From Dendrophyllia cribrosa (Eukaryota; Cnidaria; Anthozoa; Scleractinia; Dendrophylliidae): a stretch of DNA of 64,000 bases. Positions 21,550 to 33,076 of the stretch are shown one piece after another. The notes beneath the pieces are model-generated. The model was not told the origin of the DNA. It did no database searches and saw only the letters and a list, made by a program, of their open reading frames with translations. The stretch spans positions 26,186,322 to 26,250,321 of the forward strand of contig JAJLRJ010000005.1 of assembly GCA_024195265.1 (NCBI GenBank). The letters run 5' to 3'. A program made the translations under genes and the position numbers. Within the stretch, counting starts at the first letter, position 1. Every line of letters begins with the position of its first letter.

Positions 21550-21993
21550 CGCAGGATTGGGCTCCTTTCCTCTTCTCAAGAAACAGACATAATGAACTGC
21601 TGCTAAGAAGACTAAGGTCAGCTAATACAGTGACTTTTATTAGACTTATTTCCATATTTGGATAAACAGGCATGCACAAAATGAAAAAGCCGTATTATTC
21701 AACTGAGAAGGGATTTAACACTGGGGCTTGTCGTTGCGATTTCGGATAATCGCGCCCGAAAGGTACCACGCGTGAGAGAGGAGGCGTGTACGTCACGTGC
21801 GCTCAGCTCACACTCGTAGTCTTATGTGTTATTCTTGCTTCTGTTAGGCAACTACGTACTTGTAACCAAGAGATGATCTCTCTTATTGTAATATAATGAC
21901 TTACATGTATAATGAACTTTGAATTTGAAGCTTGTTTTAGTAACTTTGAGGACTTTATTTTCAGTTTCTAACCGAGTAACAGCAAGACCTGTA

Positions 21994-22433
21994 TTAACCC
22001 TATTCAGCCTGGGATTTTTTTGAGTTCCTGAGCCTGGTGAGGGGGGGCACGTTGTGCCGTTGTGCCGTTGGAACGATGACGTCATATGACGTAGTTATTA
22101 GGTAATTAGTTATACGCCCGCCATCTTGGATCCGCCATCTTGGATTTCTGAATTTTTTTAAAACCTCTTATAAAATTCATTAATAATTCATAAGGAAAGT
22201 ACAAAAGAAATGAAAATTTAATGAAGGTTTGTAAACCCCAATACAAATCAACTGAGTTGATGAATTATTAAACAGTAGCATTAACTTTTGATACAGACAT
22301 CTGCTCAGCTAATTAGTATGCATTAACTTTTCATACAGATCTCTACTCATTGTTTCATTTCATAAGTAGGATAAAATATTCGCGTCCGATCTGTATGGGC
22401 GTTTACAATGGCTCGCCTTCGGCTCGCCATTGT

Positions 22434-22464
<31 letters not shown>

Positions 22465-22749
22465 CATCCACTACTTAAAAACTTTCCAAATTGACTAAAC
22501 ATTGTTTTTCTTCATTCATAGGTAAAAATTTGCAAATTTAAAAAAACATGGCTGTCAAAGCTTGTTGCCATGGAAACATCAAGTCGCGTGATTAATAAAT
22601 TGTGATATGAATTTGTTGCCAGATAAATATTAGAAAAAGTCACAAAGTTTGATGGCGATTGAATACATATTAAAGAAGTTATGAATGTTGAAAGTTAGCG
22701 TGGGGACTTTGTGCCCCCCCCCCCCCCCCCCCAGGCTGAATAGGATTAA
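21994..22749. mobile_element. TTAA MITE with CCCTATTC(A/G)GCCTGG ends, copy A
   Basis: Starts TTAACCCTATTCAGCCTGG and ends CCAGGCTGAATAGGATTAA, with a poly(C) run near the right end. Inside are TGACGTCATATGACGT and repeated GCCATCTTGGAT motifs. About 155 bases longer than copy B, largely owing to an insertion that includes the 22388 hairpin. Confidence 0.8.
22388..22450. repeat. Near-perfect 63-bp palindrome
   Basis: GATCTGTATGGGCGTTTACA and its exact complement flank a GCTCGCCTTCGGCTCGC loop region. It lies inside MITE copy A and looks like an insertion of its own. Confidence 0.85.
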
Positions 22750-22853
22750 GATAATGGTTCTGTGGAACATTTACTTTTACCGCGATTGAAGTATTCTGAA
22801 AATTGCTACTTTCTGTTGGTTGCAGATAATGTTATTAACAGAGCAGTTTTCAC

Positions 22854-23454
22854 TTAACCCTATTCGGCCTGGGGGGGCACAAAGTGCCCGCGCTAACTTT
22901 CAACATTCATAACTTCTTTAATATGTACTCAAACGCCATCAAACTTTGTGACTTTTCCTAAAATTTATCTGGTAACAATTTCATATGACAATTTTTTGAT
23001 CACGTGACTTGACGTTTCCATGGCAACAAGATTTTGACAGCCATGTTTTTGGAAATTTGCATATTTATACCTTTGAATGAAGAAAAACAATGTTTATTGG
23101 TATAACTTTTGTATTTTTTACGTCATTTAGCGTTTATTTATTGGTTTTGATTAATTTTGGGTCAATTTGGACGGTTTTTAAGAGGTTTGAAATAAATTCA
23201 GAAATCCAAGATGGCGGATCCAAGATGGCGGATCCAAGATGGCGGTCGTATAACTAATTACCTAATAACTACGTCATATGACGTCATCGTTCCATTGTGC
23301 GGACCGCAAAGGAGACAGTTTTGGACGTACTATGTGCCCTCTAGGTTTCATTGTCATAGCCCTAATGTTCTTGAAGTTACGAAGGGGGGGGGACAATGTG
23401 CCCTCCCCCCCCAGGCTCAGGAACTCAAAAAAAGCCCAGGCCGAATAGGGTTAA
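22854..23454. mobile_element. TTAA MITE, copy B (inverted relative to copy A)
   Basis: Starts TTAACCCTATTCGGCCTGG and ends CCAGGCCGAATAGGGTTAA, a 601-bp element. Internal sequence matches copy A in reverse: CCAAGATGGCGGATC repeats and TGACGTCAT. Copies A and B lie 104 bases apart, in opposite orientation. Confidence 0.8.
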
Positions 23455-23578
23455 GTATCGAAGACAATTTTTCAACTGCTTTGGTTTTGCGTTGCCAAGC
23501 TTTGTGATTGGCTACAAATATCTCGCGCCACTTTCTCGACCAATCAGAAGTAAAACCAAGACCAATCGTGATAGGCCT

Positions 23579-23677
23579 GGCCCCGGTTGTTCAAAAGATG
23601 GATAGCGCTATCGACCATCCACCGAATAAATCACTATCCAGCGGATAACACAATTGGTTTTGCTAATGCCTATCCAC

Positions 23678-23713
<36 letters not shown>

Positions 23714-23732
23714 TCTTTGAACAACTGGGTCC
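23579..23732. mobile_element. MITE with GATAGC/GCTATC palindromic arms
   Basis: GGCCCCGGTTGTTCAAAAGA at left and TCTTTGAACAACTGGGTCC at right are inverted copies; inner halves (AATCACTATCCA and TGGATAGTGATTT) also pair. This family is recalled as common in cnidarian DNA. Confidence 0.75.
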
Positions 23733-24419
23733 TGCACGCGTTTTCCCGCGGTTGGCGCCGGCGACATGTATTTGGTTCGAGCGCTGATTGGTTCATTGGA
23801 TTGGTTCGTTGACCAGCGTGATTACTTTGGTTTTGGTATTACGACACTCAATTAAAAACTGCTCATAAAGACTCATTTATAAATAAAATTAATAGAACAG
23901 GCGAATGCAACAAGTCTCTTCTTCGCACTTATTCATATTACTAGTAGTAATTGGAAATTAGGGGAGTGCGTTCGACAGGGTGGCGTGATGGTACAGGGAG
24001 TGAGGAAGTGAGGAAGTGGGAGGTGGAGGTGAGGGCCAGTAGGCGGTGGTGGTGGTGGTGAAATTAATGAACAAACACATACAAATGGACAACAAAATCT
24101 TCTTTTGAAAAAAAATTATTTAAAAAAATAAATAACCTGATTTGCCAAAAGCAGTTATTGTAAAATTTGACGTCTACAGAGGTCCATCTCTCAGTCACAG
24201 TCTTCAAGGAAGAAACAGCGTGACATTTGCGTTACTTTTTGTTCACATTTACATACATGCAAATATATCAAGCGAATAACATTGAATATTTGACAAACAG
24301 CAGCACAGATGTAATTAGGATGATGTGATTCAAACATAAGCTTACACGATCTACAATGAAACTAAACAAAATCATAAAGAAATCGAATGTTATTTAGTAA
24401 AACAATATTCTTGAAGACA

Positions 24420-24755
24420 ACAATCATCGCCTGCATTATCTATTACCACCTCAGTTCAGCACTGCGTACTCACTAAGAAATTCAAGAACTTTTAACATTA
24501 AATTTAACACAAAGAGGGCTAAGAATACCTTTTTTAATGCACAATGCCATCTTGTAAATAGTTTTAAAGCCTAGGACTTTTGATCAATTTTGTGAATTTT
24601 AACTAGTGATAAGTTTTTAATTGTAAATATTATTGTTATTATTATTATTATAGTTTATCATTGTTTTATTATTGTAAATATTATAGGACATAATTCAGCC
24701 TATTGGCTGCGACGTTTTATATCAATAAACTAACTATCAAACTATCAACTATCAA
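24420..24755 (+). mobile_element. LINE 3' end with (ACTATCA)n tail
   Basis: AT-rich 3' UTR-like stretch ending CAATAAACTAACTATCAAAC plus ACTATCA units, the usual tail of a CR1/L2-like LINE. A coding remnant just upstream is too short to name. Confidence 0.45.
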
Positions 24756-25215
24756 GCAAACAAAGGAACACCGTGATGCAGCCGTCTATATTTTTAATAC
24801 CAGAAAACAGCAACAACAGCGAGCAAAAACATGCGGGCATAAGTAACGGGGAAGAATTGTTGGATCCAAACAGAAAAAAAAATCGCAGCCAACCATTATT
24901 TCACTTGCCGTATGACAGAGACCGATGAATTGTGTAGAGATCGACGCGGATCGACAGCGTTCGTAAACAGACCCTGAAATGTCCGTGGTTGATTTTGCCG
25001 TCAAACCTCTGCCAGGCTTCATTTCACTTGCTATGTGATAAAAATCGGTCAATTCTCAACTTTTTCCGGCCGTTGAAAAGCGTAAAGTTGCTTTTATGCG
25101 CCGCAGATTAATAAGCGAAGCGGAAGCGTCCTTCTCCGATTATGACAGCGAGGCCAAAGTAGATACCAGTTCCCGCCCGTGAATTTGCCCCTGAAAAACA
25201 CAAAAGAATCTTCGG

Positions 25216-25247
25216 GGGGGGGGGGGGGGGGGGTGGGGGGGGGGGGG
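25216..25247. repeat. Poly(G) tract
   Basis: An almost pure G run interrupted once by T. Prone to sequencing and assembly error. Confidence 0.9.
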
Positions 25248-25639
25248 CTAATCGGATAAAGAAGCATGAGAAAAAAATCTTGATTTTTTTCCGCTAAAGG
25301 AAATTGCACAGGACACCCAACACATGATACAGGACTAGGATCGCGTTCGCAGACGAACGCAATAATTACCGATATGTAACTAGTATTGAATATACCTATG
25401 TTATCCAATATATAACATAACAGATTGGATATTTCGATCTTACGGTGTGCATTTAAAAGCCCGGCTATAACCGGACAGCCAAGTGCATTTGATCATTAGA
25501 TCACGCTCTTATTATCACACGCGCTAGCTCGTTATTATCAAGGTCAAGATCTCGCTGTTAAAACTTATAGTCATGGTATATTGCGGTAAAACAAAACTTA
25601 CTTAAGACAACTTTTCATTAAGCATAAACGGAGGCATAA

Positions 25640-26300
25640 AGATAAATCTACGCTTATGTCAATCTTGGTTTCATGTCATGCACTTGACACAAATTCTTAA
25701 GCCTGGTTTCACTAGCGACATAACATGGTATAAGCGAAAGCATAAGAATTTGCTTCAATTGGCCTTATTAAATTCAATAATAATTCAATTGAACCTTGGC
25801 CTTATTAAGCTTTCTGACATTATAAAATTAAATACTTGCCAACTATTTTATGATCATGTTGTAGATAACAAACCGTCTAATCTCACCATATCCTTTGTAT
25901 CTGAGCAACATAATTACGTCACTCGAAATACATCCTTACAACACCTAAATCCTAGTTCCTTCAGAATTAATATAAGAAAATTTTCGGTCCAACAATTATT
26001 GGATGCTATTACTGGAATCAGTGATATTCCAATATCCATACGCAAAAAGCAAACTAAACAACAATTCAAAAGAGCACTTCACCAATACTATTTTGCTCAG
26101 TATGACTGTCTCACCAATCTTGTAACAGCTATATTACTTCATGTTTATATTCCTTTATTGGTAGTGTGTTTTCTCTTTTTCTTAAAAAAAAATGTAACTG
26201 ATAGGGCATATAATTAGTTTACCTATATCTTGCCCTTCTCCATTTTTTTCTTATCTTGTTAACTTCAAAAACGTATGTAATAATAAAAAATAAGGTAAAT
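25640..26300 (+). mobile_element. LINE C-terminal fragment (CR1/L2-like)
   Basis: A 179-codon frame reads LGLIKLSDIIKLNTCQLFYD, then HNYVTRNTSLQHLNPSSFRI, then KQTKQQFKRALHQYYFAQYD. This is the characteristic C-terminus of a LINE polyprotein after the reverse transcriptase. An AAATAAATTTAAAA-like 3' end follows. Not a host gene. Confidence 0.65.
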
Positions 26301-26870
26301 AAATTTAAAAAAGATTGATCCTATACTTATGCTTGCGCTTATGCTAATGTCGAGTCCGTTGTCAATGGACATAAGCGCTGTTGTGCTTCCGATCCGCTTA
26401 AACTCGGTTTCTGCTTTTGTCGCTGGTGAAACTCCCAAATCTTTTTATTTCTCTATAATAATTAGAAACGTGCTGGACCCCGTGTTTTCCATAGACCCTC
26501 GGGACTCCATGTTTTCCACAGACCCTGTGAACCCGGGGGTTTCCATAGACCTCGGCGCCCTGGCCCCCTGTTTGCCATCAAACCATGAAAAAGCCACTTC
26601 GCCGTTAATTAACGTCTGATTCGATTTGAAACTTGAAATTTATGCGGAACATACATAAAACGGTCGATGGTATAAATTGTAGAAACAAATAATCAGTTTA
26701 TTTCACATACTTGTTTGATTTACTTTGAGTCGGATGGATGACAACATCGCATTCGCCTTATCTATGTAGACAACATTTTCGAATTTCACTTCAATATTAT
26801 TGAATGGTGTAGCGACTCGACATCGAGATGTAGCGAAACGATTTGTAACGAAACGACCGTAATCCCCCGT
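26301..26870. other. Intergenic, nothing recognised
   Basis: Contains the alternation CCATAGACC(T/C) / CCACAGACCC near 26490-26550 and a GTAGCGAAACGA motif near 26829 that recurs at 41060-41865. No gene. Confidence 0.4.
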
Positions 26871-26875
26871 GGGAG

Positions 26876-27345
26876 GGGGGAGGGGTACTCCCATATATTA
26901 GCTATATAGGTATGTGCCGCTGTGAAGGGTATGGTTTTCAGGCAATTTAGTCTGGGATAGGGTATAGTAATCAGAGATTTTTGGTCTAGAATAGGGTATC
27001 ATTTTCTGCGAAACTGATCAGTTGCGTGAAGAATTTAGTCTAGACAAGGTTTACTGGCAAATGGCATTTAAAAATCGATACGGCGGGCAGTACGGCATTT
27101 TTACTCACCCCTGTTAACTAATAACTGTGATAGTGAACGAGTTTCTGGAAAATAGCGAGTCTGGAATAGGTCTAGGATAGGATAGGATAGGGTTTTTCGG
27201 TGTTCAGTCTAGAATAGGGTTGCAAAATGCAGTAAAGTGGTCTAGTATAGGTTAAGGGTCTCAGAGTCCCAGCGGCTCACCCCACCCAAAAATTTGCAGA
27301 GTACCCCCCCTCCCCCCCCCCCCTCCCCGGGCCGTACTCCTAGAT
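26876..27345. repeat. MITE-like element rich in GGATAGGGTAT motifs
   Basis: GGGGTACTCCCATATATTAG at left, then many TCT(G/A)G(A/G)ATAGGGTAT-type words, ending GAGTACCCCCCCTCCCC at right. Ends are inverted GTACTCC/GGAGTAC-like words. Confidence 0.5.
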
Positions 27346-27779
27346 CCTACGGTACTTAACAAGAACTTCATTGGAATGTTGGAATGTTTCTAAAACATGA
27401 CTTTTGCACATCAGAAATTATTTAAATCATTTTCATCTGTACTAAGAAAATGGCCCACTACGGCCGACCACCGGTAAGTGTAATTATGATCATTTTTCTT
27501 CTTTCCAGGGGTAGAACTACCGTATTTATTTCTAATTCTCGATATTTTGATTTGCGATAGAGCGGATTTTGCTAAGGAATAGCCTGTGACGAGTAGGGCG
27601 AATCCCAACCACATGTGGCGCCTATTGGGGTGTGGTTGTGCCAAGTAATTATAATATAAAAATCAAAGTTCATGACAACAATAATTTCCTCTGTCATCAG
27701 GACATTAAACCGTTGCCACTACCTACCCAATATATTTTTGTTTTACAAATTCCACTCTTCTTGTTTCTCTACCATTTTT

Positions 27780-27960
27780 CAAGAACACATCTTCGATATG
27801 GAGATGGTAGAAGAGGAGATTAGGAGAGGGAGAGTAGCAGGGAGGAGAGGAGAGGAGATCAGATGGAGGAGTGGAGAAGACGAAGATGGGGTGAAGCGAG
27901 GGGAATAGAGGAGGAGGGAAACAGAAGAAGACAGGAAGCAAAGAGGCTGAAGGAAGAGGA
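27780..27960. repeat. Purine-rich (GAGGAGA) stretch
   Basis: Strong strand bias for A and G on the + strand over about 180 bases. Reading frames here are compositional only. Confidence 0.7.
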
Positions 27961-28223
27961 AATTGACTCTAGTAACCGACGATAGATGGCAGGAGGAGAG
28001 AAGAAGTATATATGCATTTGGGGCAAAGAGGTCAGAGGAAAAGGCAAGGACAAGAGTCAGTCACTTGAATTGCCGGGAACATATTTGAACAAGCGACGAA
28101 AGTTGGGCATATTAGCCAAGGACCTGGGTTCTAGAGATGTCATTAGTTCGTTTACAACTGAGCGCGTCACTCGTTTTACTGTGAAGTTTTGTCAACTTGT
28201 AGAAGGATTTTTTTCGATTCAAT

Positions 28224-28391
28224 ATGGCTGAAAGCGACGCGTATTTTAGCCCCGGTTCGTTCCCTTCTCCGCCATGTTTTGCTGTGATCGAACACGTGAA
28301 CGACGTCACAAATACCTTGCCCACGATCAAAATGTCGCAAATTTCAGGCCCCGGCGGGAGTTTTCAAACCACTAAAAATACTGGAACCTGA
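28224..28391 (+). CDS. Short hypothetical frame
   Basis: ATG-stop frame of 55 residues starting MAESDAYFSPGSFPSPPC. The ATG context is good, and GTGAACGACGTCAC-like promoter words surround it, but no splice donor, homologue or downstream exon could be identified. It may be a dispersed gene fragment. Confidence 0.2.
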   Translation: MAESDAYFSPGSFPSPPCFAVIEHVNDVTNTLPTIKMSQISGPGGSFQTTKNTGT

Positions 28392-28797
28392 CTTCGCGCA
28401 AAATAGAAAATGAAATATAGGTGATATAAACAACATAAAACCCTAAAGCAAAACGATAGTGAAATTTCACTTCATGTTACACTTTAAAATGCACGATTGG
28501 CTAGTGAAACTGTCCGATTACACTGTCTGATAACAACAAACTGTCCGACTGCATTGTCCAAATAAAGTTATATAATAAGAAATTATAAAAATATTCCATT
28601 CTAAATTTTCACTGAGGCAAACCTTTGCCTCTGTCGTTTTTTGACGACGAGCGAGGTCTCTCAACCCGCTTTGCAGAATTAGACCTAGAATAGGTGACAA
28701 CAGTAGTTGACACTGTATACCAAAAACGGTTTTCGTACCATATTTATCAGTGTATATTTCCATTCACTACACTCTGCCGCATTAACCCCCGTCCCCC

Positions 28798-30130
28798 CAT
28801 CCAATGTAGCCTGTGAACAGGCTCTCTGTTGGGATATAGGGCTAAAAAAAGAAACGACGAACGGGGAGGGGGTGGGTAAAAGGAAAAGGGAGGGGGAGAG
28901 CCTGTCGACAAATTATTGAGTCCGCCATTCCACCCCTTTGTAATTAACCTGTCGATTATCTGTCAACAAGATCATTATCAGTGGTTGGTTGCATTGGAAT
29001 GTAAATAGTCGCGCACGTGAAAATGACAAGTCGCGGGAACGAATAATCACGGCATATCCTTACACTTTCAAAGCGATAACAAACTTTAGCCGATTAGTAT
29101 TTATCTTGCAACAAAAGTGAGCCAGAGAAACCACAGTGTATGCAAATTAGAGCTAGCACCAAACAACGGCATAAAAAAATATAATTCTAACGGCTCTGTA
29201 CAATTTCAGAGATATTCCGCCGAAATCAAAAGATCGAAGAGAACAAATTCCTAACTGTGATCTACAGGCGCATTTCTCTCTTAAGTCTTACTGGGAAAGC
29301 TTTATGCTTTTTAAATACTTTTTAGCGATGAGTGATACTAGTTTTTAGCCTGTCTATTTTTACAGAAAGTCGCTTAAAGACATGCAGTGAAGGCTTAAAA
29401 CAATACAATGGTCACACAACAGGAGTCGTGTAGGTCTGTATACCCCTTTTAGTTTTATAACCATGCGCATAGTTCTTTCTCAGCTTCTTCTTCCCCTAAA
29501 CCAATAGCAAATGCTTTGAGTCCCAAACGTGTCATCTCCTCGACTTGATCCTTCATAATGGAAACTAGTGGCGTTACAACAATAACGGTCGTTCTTTCCA
29601 ACTTCCACGGCTCTTTCAGGACACGAGGGAGACTATTTGAAAGATTGAACTTTTTCCAAATCCAGTCGGAAGAATAACAAATACATCATGTTTCTCCACT
29701 AAAGACTTCAAGCAGCGTTTCTGCCATTCTTTTAAACCTGTAATATGAGGGAAATCCCTCAGAGAATGGCCCAATGCTTTTTCAAACTGATCGATTGAGA
29801 ACCGGCCGTCAGACATGTTTCTATTTCGCAGTGCGATATGCAAATTTTGATCGCATGTCGGCGGATATCATGACCGCAAACTTGTCAACAGAATGTGTCA
29901 ACAGTCGGTGATCTGACCAATCAGCGTTTGCACTAGAATCTAGTGCACAGTTGGTGATCTGGAACGGCGGCATCAATGGTTTGTCTACAGGCCTCCCCGC
30001 CTTTTACCCTCTCCCCAGTTTTCCCGCGGCTCGCTTCACTCGCCGAGTTTTCCTCGCGAGTTTTCTTTTCGCCGCTATCTACTTTCGTCATACCCCCACA
30101 AGGAGGCCTGTTCACAGGCTACATCCAATG
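28798..30130. mobile_element. 1.3-kb inverted-repeat element carrying a RecQ-like fragment
   Basis: The element itself is 28807-30121. Its left end TAGCCTGTGAACAGGC is the exact complement of its right end GCCTGTTCACAGGCTA. A perfect 9-bp repeat CATCCAATG flanks it (28798-28806 and 30122-30130). Each end is also a hairpin: AGGCTCTC pairs with GAGAGCCT at left, and ACAGGCCTCC pairs with GGAGGCCTGT at right. Inside, on the - strand, is a piece of a RecQ-type helicase. No transposase frame is visible, so it is probably moved in trans. A 9-bp duplication fits Mutator-like transposons, but the TAG...CTA ends are not a MULE hallmark I know. Confidence 0.85.
29460..29843 (-). pseudogene. RecQ-like DNA helicase fragment (N-terminal, frameshifted)
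   Basis: On the - strand the frame starts at MSDGRFSIDQFEKALG (second ATG), passes a Q-motif-like LKEWQKRCLKSLV and the Walker A loop DVFVILPTGFGKS, then meets a stop. In another frame it goes on with TVIVVTPLVSIMKDQVEEM (motif Ia) and GLKAFAIGLGEEEAEK. It stops before the DEAH box, so it cannot be a working helicase. RecQ enzymes unwind DNA with 3'-5' polarity using ATP. Presence inside a TIR element suggests capture of the start of a host or mobile RecQ gene. Confidence 0.75.
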
Positions 30131-30180
30131 TTGTAGGATTGTAGCGACAGACCCAACTAAACGATACACAGCAATGTCTG

Positions 30181-30181
30181 G

Positions 30182-30224
<43 letters not shown>

Positions 30225-30230
30225 GGGTGG
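30181..30230. repeat. Poly(G) tract
   Basis: About 42 consecutive Gs followed by GAGGGTGGG. Could form a G-quadruplex, and its length is likely to be variable or misassembled. Confidence 0.95.
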
Positions 30231-30549
30231 GAATAGAGCAGGGTGGGGTTGAAATGCGTCTCGTTCCGAAGCAAATGGGGTTCAAAATGACCATGTGTCT
30301 ACAATATTGTCGCATATTGTAGGCTTGCTTCGGTTCTTCGATCGGCTACGGCGCCTTTTGCCATTCAGTTGCTTTTTAATAGTTGATCGCCGGCAAGGGA
30401 GACTTTTCGCTTCTGGTTTCCTCGAGGAAGATTTTGAGGTTTTTTTTTTACCACGAGCAATCTCTTGCCGGAAAATTTCTCGAATAGATTCCTCCGATGG
30501 GATGAATTCCTCAGAGGAATGATTGGCTTGAACTAGCGAGTAGCGAATA

Positions 30550-30582
30550 CCAAATCAATCAATCATTCAATCGATCAATCCA

Positions 30583-30616
<34 letters not shown>

Positions 30617-30690
30617 CCAATCACGAGAATTTAGTTTTATCGACTGAGTCGATAAGGTAATCAATCAATCAATCAATCAATCAATCATCA
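30550..30690. repeat. (AATC)n microsatellite
   Basis: Two blocks of AATC units separated by GAATTTAGTTTTATCGACTG. Confidence 0.95.
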
Positions 30691-30754
30691 GCCTGCTTTA
30701 AAAATCTGATCCCGAGACGCAGTCCTCCGATCCGAGCCCAAAGATCCAAGCCAG

Positions 30755-31065
30755 AGACAGTTTTTTTTAATCGTATTGTAAATGAATGGAATGGTTTACC
30801 CAATCATATTAGAGGATCAAACAGTATTGCAATTTAAAAAAAAAAAATGTTTTAAGTTTTATTAAAGATAACTAGAATATTTATATTTCTATTTGTATAT
30901 ATTTTTCTTATATTTTAATTAGTGGGGGCATCCCTAGTATGGCGCTTTGGTGTTTTTGGTTGTGTCCTTCTCCACAACTTTTCTTATAGTAGTGTTAGCT
31001 TATTTTATTTTATTATTTGCTTTTAATGTAGTGGAGTGAATCTGTTTAAAAAAAATTAAAAAAAA
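30755..31065 (+). mobile_element. LINE 3' fragment
   Basis: The frame FFNRIVNEWNGLPNHIRGSN is the C-terminal LINE motif (WN.LP), ended by a stop and an AT-rich 3' UTR. 5'-truncated. Confidence 0.6.
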
Positions 31066-31216
31066 AACTACCATTTCTGACAGAACGTTGTAACACTATG
31101 TGCTGGATGGTGTGTAAATGGTGGTTCCCTCCCTCCCGACCGTTGTTGGAAAAATTAAATAAATACGCGCGTTCACTGTCATCCAACTGATTGGATTAGA
31201 GGACAGGGGAAGGGCC

Positions 31217-31546
31217 CGGGGGAGGGGGGGGGGAACTCCCATATAAAAATGACGGGGGTGCTCGTCGGAAATTTTCGAAAAACACCCTAAAAGGTACCAG
31301 AATCTCGTTTGATGGGCGTGGCTCAAAATAATTTTTACCCCTAATAGGTACCAATTCTAAAACAACACATGGCATATTCTGTTATACTTTTTCGGCTCAA
31401 TACCCTAAAAGGTACCGCGATAATTCTAATGGTGGTCATTTTAGATTTTAGTACCCTAAGCGGTACCAATCTATAAATTTTGACCCCAAAAAGGTACGAC
31501 GAGCACCCCGTCATTTTTATATGGGAGTCCCCCTCCCCGGGGGGGG
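31217..31546. mobile_element. MITE with GGTACC-spaced interior
   Basis: CTCCCATATAAAAATGACGG near the left and CCGTCATTTTTATATGGGAG near the right are exact inverted copies, both next to GGGGAGGGGG-type runs. Between them ACCCTAAAAGGTACC-like words recur about five times. Confidence 0.8.
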
Positions 31547-31559
31547 AAAGGGTGTTCCA

Positions 31560-33060
31560 ACGACTTTCGACAATGCTTGTAGGCAGAACATTGACAACTG
31601 TGAAGTCGCTAAAATTGGTTCGTTACTGTTTGGCCAGAAACACAATGAAACCAGTACCTGACCGCTGGTTGAATTGCAATCTTCTGGAGTAAAGCGAGGT
31701 TCCAAGGTCAAAGATTTCAAAATTCGAGACGCCGAGACGGCGGTAAGTTGCCAGTAATAAAGCGTTAAATATCAAATAATTAAATAAAGTTAAACGTTAT
31801 CCTGCCGCTACATTCGACTAAAAGCATAGGGAGCATAACATGCTGGCTGTGTGACCGAATTTATCGAAAAGTTCATACATATTGTAGTAATATACCGCGA
31901 TGAATATTTACATAATGGTTCAAAATAAACGTATTGTTTGACCTCAAATTCGCCTTTTATTAACAATGTAACAGTGTAATACTCTGAATTATGTTGTCCA
32001 TTGTTAATAAAACCCAAAACTGCCCGACGAGTATGAACCTTTCAATATTTCCCAACTGATTTCCTCTAAATTTAAAAATACGCGATCGGTCACAGTTTAT
32101 GGATCTTTATGTGGGCGCCTTGTGGTCAAAGTTGAATTGGTTCTCTTTCATAACTGATTATTCCCGTTCCAACGGATTTGTTCAGTTATCACCATACTTT
32201 TTAACATACTGGTTAGACTCCACAAGCAGCTGACGTTTCGCCTACTATTTAAAAACAACTTCAAGTTTAGTCGCGAATACAGTGTACCCGGCGAAGACAA
32301 TGGATACGCAGTTGCAGCAGTTGTATAACCTTCTGATGTTATATAATGTAAATTCTCTCTCACATGTAGATAAATTTAGGTAAATTATTAAAATTTTTAG
32401 GTGAAGCTGAATTAATGGTCACGATCAAACCCAAAAGTCGATAAAATGCCGTTTTGAAGCCAGAAAGCCGCCAACATCATTTAATGAGCTATGAACACTT
32501 TAATTATGTTTATTTATGATTTTTATATTTTATCAAACTCACGATAAAATCTCATACAAATCCTATTTTTGTCGTTGAGGACTCTCGCGTTGCGAGTACG
32601 AGTACGTCTGGGTCCATGTGATCACAGGAGCTTGAACAAGGAGCGCGCGTGATTTGAAACGTGAGGTGTACTTTTATGCCTCCGAGCAACGTGAGTTGAC
32701 ACGTGAGTTGTTGCGTTACGTTTCTTACCCATCTTGTGATTGGTCCAACCACAACTTGCTCAAAGCTAACGACCAATCAGAATGCTCGTGAGCAAGTTTG
32801 ATGAGAAGCCTTTGTTCTTCAAATGACCTTCGAGTGATGTGAAAGTTGAAACGTGCTTCCCGATTCGATGGAATGACCAAAACATACTAAACTCCTTTAA
32901 TAGTTCGTCAACCAGCTATCTGCTTTAATGGATTGTTAACGTCGTGCACCTTTTCTACATATCTTTCTTTTCTCTGGAGAACTCGTTCGCCGAAGACGCG
33001 AAATTTGGCTGATAGTCATACAGTGCCTTTAAGTTAGTAATAACTTCACGCACGCGTAGG
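31560..33060. other. Intergenic and presumed promoter region upstream of the nuclear receptor
   Basis: No coding signal or named repeat. Just upstream of the inferred start are ACGTGAGTTG and CACGCACGCGTAGGG words, but no TATA box can be defended. Confidence 0.35.
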
Positions 33061-33069
33061 GTTTGAACT

Positions 33070-33076
33070 ATGACCG
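33070..33076 (+). CDS. Nuclear receptor first coding exon (7 coding nt)
   Basis: ATGACCG followed directly by GTAAGT. It gives phase 1 and codes M-T-E with the next exon (then FNQSEDFQE). Chosen because the DNA-binding exon needs a phase-1 donor and has no ATG upstream of its acceptor; the nearby ATGGCGGAAGAC at 33381 would be out of phase. Confidence 0.6.

Noticed and set aside
25678..26217. 179-codon frame as a host gene
   Set aside because: The C-terminal LINE motifs and the A-rich 3' end identify it as a retroposon remnant.
27780..28060. Several frames in purine-rich DNA
   Set aside because: Glu/Arg/Gly or Ser/Pro/Leu runs follow from the GAGGAG bias only.
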